The notes under the pieces: model-generated
Database searches by the model: none
What the model was told of the DNA's origin: nothing
The model's input: the letters and a program-made list of their open reading frames with translations, nothing else
Position numbers and translations under genes: made by a program
Part shown: positions 15,132 through 16,974 of the stretch, in pieces
Layout: the number at the start of each line of letters is the position of its first letter
Numbering within the stretch: the first letter of the stretch is position 1
Assembly (NCBI GenBank): GCA_902477365.1
Contig: CABSGW010000024.1
Location: 1-16,974 of the forward strand
Reading direction: 5' to 3'
Origin: an uncultured Prevotellaceae bacterium
Lineage (GTDB): Bacteria > Bacteroidota > Bacteroidia > Bacteroidales > Bacteroidaceae
Length of the DNA stretch: 16,974 nucleotides

Positions 15132-16400
15132 TTACCGGATGATGGTAGCATCGCGGTCAGGACCTACGGAAACAATCTTGATAGGTGTTTCCAACTCACG
15201 CTCCAAGTAAGCGATGTAGTCCTTAAATGCCTGCGGAAACTCCGCTTCGCTGCGCACCTGCGTCAGGTCGCAATTCCATCCGGGCAACTCGGTATAAACA
15301 GGTTCACACCCCTCGGTGTCGAAAGGAACAGCCGTCAACACTTCCCCATTCTTGCGGTAAGCGGTGCAAGCTTTGATGGTCTCAAAGCTATCCAGCACAT
15401 CGCCTTTCATCATGACCAGCTGGGTCACGCCATTCACCATGATGGCATAGCGCAACGCCACCAAGTCAACCCATCCGCAACGGCGGTTACGGCCTGTCAC
15501 GGCACCAAACTCATTGCCTATGCGGCGGATGGTATCGCCGGTCTCGTCAAACAGCTCTACCGGGAACGGACCTGCTCCCACACGTGTGCTGTATGCCTTG
15601 AAAATACCGAAAACCTCACCTATCTTGTTAGGAGCGATACCCAGACCGGTGCAAACACCGCCGCAGGTTGTATTGGAAGAACTTACGAACGGGTACGTAC
15701 CGTGGTCGATGTCGAGCATCGTGCCCTGTGCACCTTCGGCCAACACGCTCTTGCCCTCTTTGATCAGCTGGTTCAGTTCCACCTCCGTGTCGGTCAGCTG
15801 GAATCCGCGCATGTACTCAATGCCTTCCATCCATTTCTTTTCGTCCTCGGTGATATCGTAATCGGTGAAATGCAAATCGCTCAGAATCTGTTCATGGCGT
15901 GCTTTCAACCGGGCATACTTCTCTTCAAAGTTTTCCAAGATGTCGCCCACCCGCAGACCTATGCGGCTGGCCTTGTCGCTATACGTAGGGCCAATGCCTT
16001 TGCCGGTAGTGCCCACCTTGTCTTTACCCTTAGCCGCCTCGTAGGCACGGTCAAGCACCCGATGGGTAGGCAAAATGAGGTGCGCGCGCTTGCTGATGTG
16101 CAAACGGCTTTTCAACTCATAACCGGCCTCTTCCAGTTCTTTGGCCTCTGCACGGAACAAATCGGGTGCCAGCACACAGCCGTTACCGATGATGTTCACC
16201 TTGTCACGGGCAAAGATTCCGGAAGGAATAGACCGCAATACAAATTTTTTACCTTCGAAAATAATGGTGTGTCCGGCATTAGGGCCACCCGCAAAACGGG
16301 CAACGACGTCATACTTGGGGGTGAAGTAATCAACCACCTTACCTTTTCCTTCGTCGCCGAACACGATGCCAAGCAAAGCATCCACTTTTCCTGTTTTCAT
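15132..16400 (-). CDS. purA: Adenylosuccinate synthetase
   Basis: PurA joins IMP and aspartate using GTP to make adenylosuccinate, the committed step to AMP. The protein is 422 residues, the family length. The P-loop region is FGDEGKGK (residues 14-21, catalytic D16), the catalytic histidine is H44 in PNAGHTI, KVGTTGKGIGPTYSDKASR binds IMP, and VTGRNRRCGWVD and the C-terminal VSVGPDRD (GTP site) are conserved. Before FGDEGKGK most homologues have Q-W; here it is V-F. I place the start at 16400 (MKTGKVDALLG). An in-frame extension to 16583 reads through the regulator gene and is not family-like. It starts 5 bases after the Fur-family gene, so the two are co-transcribed. Confidence 0.95.
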   Translation of the reverse strand: MKTGKVDALLGIVFGDEGKGKVVDYFTPKYDVVARFAGGPNAGHTIIFEGKKFVLRSIPSGIFARDKVNIIGNGCVLAPDLFRAEAKELEEAGYELKSRLHISKRAHLILPTHRVLDRAYEAAKGKDKVGTTGKGIGPTYSDKASRIGLRVGDILENFEEKYARLKARHEQILSDLHFTDYDITEDEKKWMEGIEYMRGFQLTDTEVELNQLIKEGKSVLAEGAQGTMLDIDHGTYPFVSSSNTTCGGVCTGLGIAPNKIGEVFGIFKAYSTRVGAGPFPVELFDETGDTIRRIGNEFGAVTGRNRRCGWVDLVALRYAIMVNGVTQLVMMKGDVLDSFETIKACTAYRKNGEVLTAVPFDTEGCEPVYTELPGWNCDLTQVRSEAEFPQAFKDYIAYLERELETPIKIVSVGPDRDATIIR

Positions 16401-16405
16401 AAGAA

Positions 16406-16900
16406 TTATTCTTTGTTGTTCTTGTTTGTCATTTTCTTTCGTTTCCGCTTGAGCGCCGCCGCACACTTTGCACACACCCCGTAGACACAGAGTGAATAGG
16501 TGCTTTGCTGGAAACGCGGAAATTTTATCTGCCTGATCTCTCCCGACAGGTTTTCGCTCACAAACTCGGTCACTGTTCCGCACACCGTGCAGATACGATG
16601 ATGGTGCGGTTCCCGGTTGTAACAGCGTTCGTACCGTGTCGTGTGGTCGCCAAACTGATGTTTCACCACCAGGCGCGCGTCGACCAACAGCACCAGCGTA
16701 TTGTAGAGCGTAGCCATGCTTACCCGGAAATGCAACTCGTCCATCATCACATGATAGAGCTGTTCCATGTCGAAGTGTCCTTCGATGGAATAGATCGCAT
16801 CCAGTATCGCATATCGTTCAGGGGTTTTACGATGGCCGTTCACCTGCATATAATCGGTGAATAGTTGTTTTATTTCTTCTTTTACAGCGCTATCGTCCAT
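16406..16900 (-). CDS. Fur-family metal-dependent transcriptional regulator
   Basis: This 164-residue DNA-binding repressor belongs to the Fur/PerR/Zur family. The winged helix fills about residues 10-90, with the recognition helix around VSMATLYNTLVLLVDARLV (60-78). The dimerisation domain has the histidine cluster HHHRICTVC (H99-H101, C104, C107) and a second pair C143 and C146 (GVCAKC), which make the structural zinc site. A lysine-rich tail (KRKRKKMTNK) is longer than usual. The sequence does not show whether it senses iron, zinc or peroxide. It precedes purA by 5 bases, giving an unexpected pair of regulator and purine gene. A palindrome covers its promoter, which suggests self-control. 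Confidence 0.92.
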   Translation of the reverse strand: MDDSAVKEEIKQLFTDYMQVNGHRKTPERYAILDAIYSIEGHFDMEQLYHVMMDELHFRVSMATLYNTLVLLVDARLVVKHQFGDHTTRYERCYNREPHHHRICTVCGTVTEFVSENLSGEIRQIKFPRFQQSTYSLCVYGVCAKCAAALKRKRKKMTNKNNKE

Positions 16901-16909
16901 CGGTAACTA

Positions 16910-16950
16910 TTAACTTCGCAAAGTTAACTCTTTCTTTGTTAAGAAGGAAA
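16910..16950 (-). promoter_or_regulatory. Promoter and operator-like palindrome of the Fur-family gene
   Basis: On the minus strand TAACTTTG (16919-16926) matches TAnnTTTG, and TTTC at about 16947-16950 is a three-of-four match to -33, with a 20-base spacer. The 18-base inverted repeat TTAACTT-cgca-AAGTTAA (16910-16927) lies exactly over the -7 box and reaches the expected transcription start, a position typical of an autoregulatory operator. Confidence 0.6.
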
Positions 16951-16974
16951 CCTTTCCTTATAAAAAAACCTACC

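Noticed and set aside
15069..16484. A 471-codon open frame on the plus strand opposite purA
   Set aside because: It is antisense to a clear purA along its whole length, has low-complexity His/Val/Gln composition typical of reverse-frame translation, and no family motif.

Overview
The window is a chromosomal stretch from a Bacteroidales bacterium, most likely Bacteroidaceae-like. Three things point there. Several upstream regions carry the Bacteroidetes -7 box TAnnTTTG, in one case with a well-spaced TTTG at -33. The genes look like gut Bacteroides housekeeping genes. The SusC-style TonB receptor with an N-terminal carboxypeptidase-regulatory domain and the secreted CotH protein with a sorting-like tail fit the phylum. 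Genus and species cannot be fixed from the sequence. No rRNA, tRNA, CRISPR array, insertion sequence or phage gene was seen.

Layout. (1) 1-906, plus strand: the 3' part of a large glycoside-hydrolase-like protein, converging through a shared terminator on greA-hit (minus strand, 967-1844). (2) 1845-2383: a divergent promoter region of about 540 bp with a perfect 23-bp inverted repeat in the middle. (3) 2384-7936, plus strand: a tightly packed operon, topA-aroK-speA-argB (topoisomerase I, shikimate kinase, arginine decarboxylase, acetyl/succinylglutamate kinase), with a 4-base overlap and gaps of 6-7 bases. It ends in a strong terminator followed by a perfect 40-bp palindrome. (4) 8069-10778, minus strand: a candidate metal-uptake pair, a small histidine-rich membrane protein and a TonB-dependent receptor with a CxxC in its plug. 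(5) 11037-13140, plus strand: sufC-sufD of the SUF Fe-S assembly system, with no sufB before them and no sufS after them. (6) 13259-15043, plus strand: a secreted CotH-kinase-like protein. (7) 15132-16900, minus strand: a Fur-family regulator followed 5 bases later by purA, with a palindrome over the regulator's own promoter.

How the genes relate. Most of the window is core metabolism: transcript cleavage (GreA), DNA relaxation (TopA), the shikimate pathway (AroK), arginine synthesis (ArgB) and arginine breakdown to polyamines (SpeA), AMP synthesis (PurA) and Fe-S assembly (SufC, SufD). The parts that deserve a second look are the histidine-rich protein/TonB receptor pair, the split suf cluster, the CotH protein with its sorting-like tail, the related intergenic palindromes at 2166-2223 and 8011-8050, and the operator-like palindrome in front of the Fur-family gene. 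Nothing here is clearly an undescribed defence or mobile system. The metal-uptake pair is the best candidate for a poorly described one.
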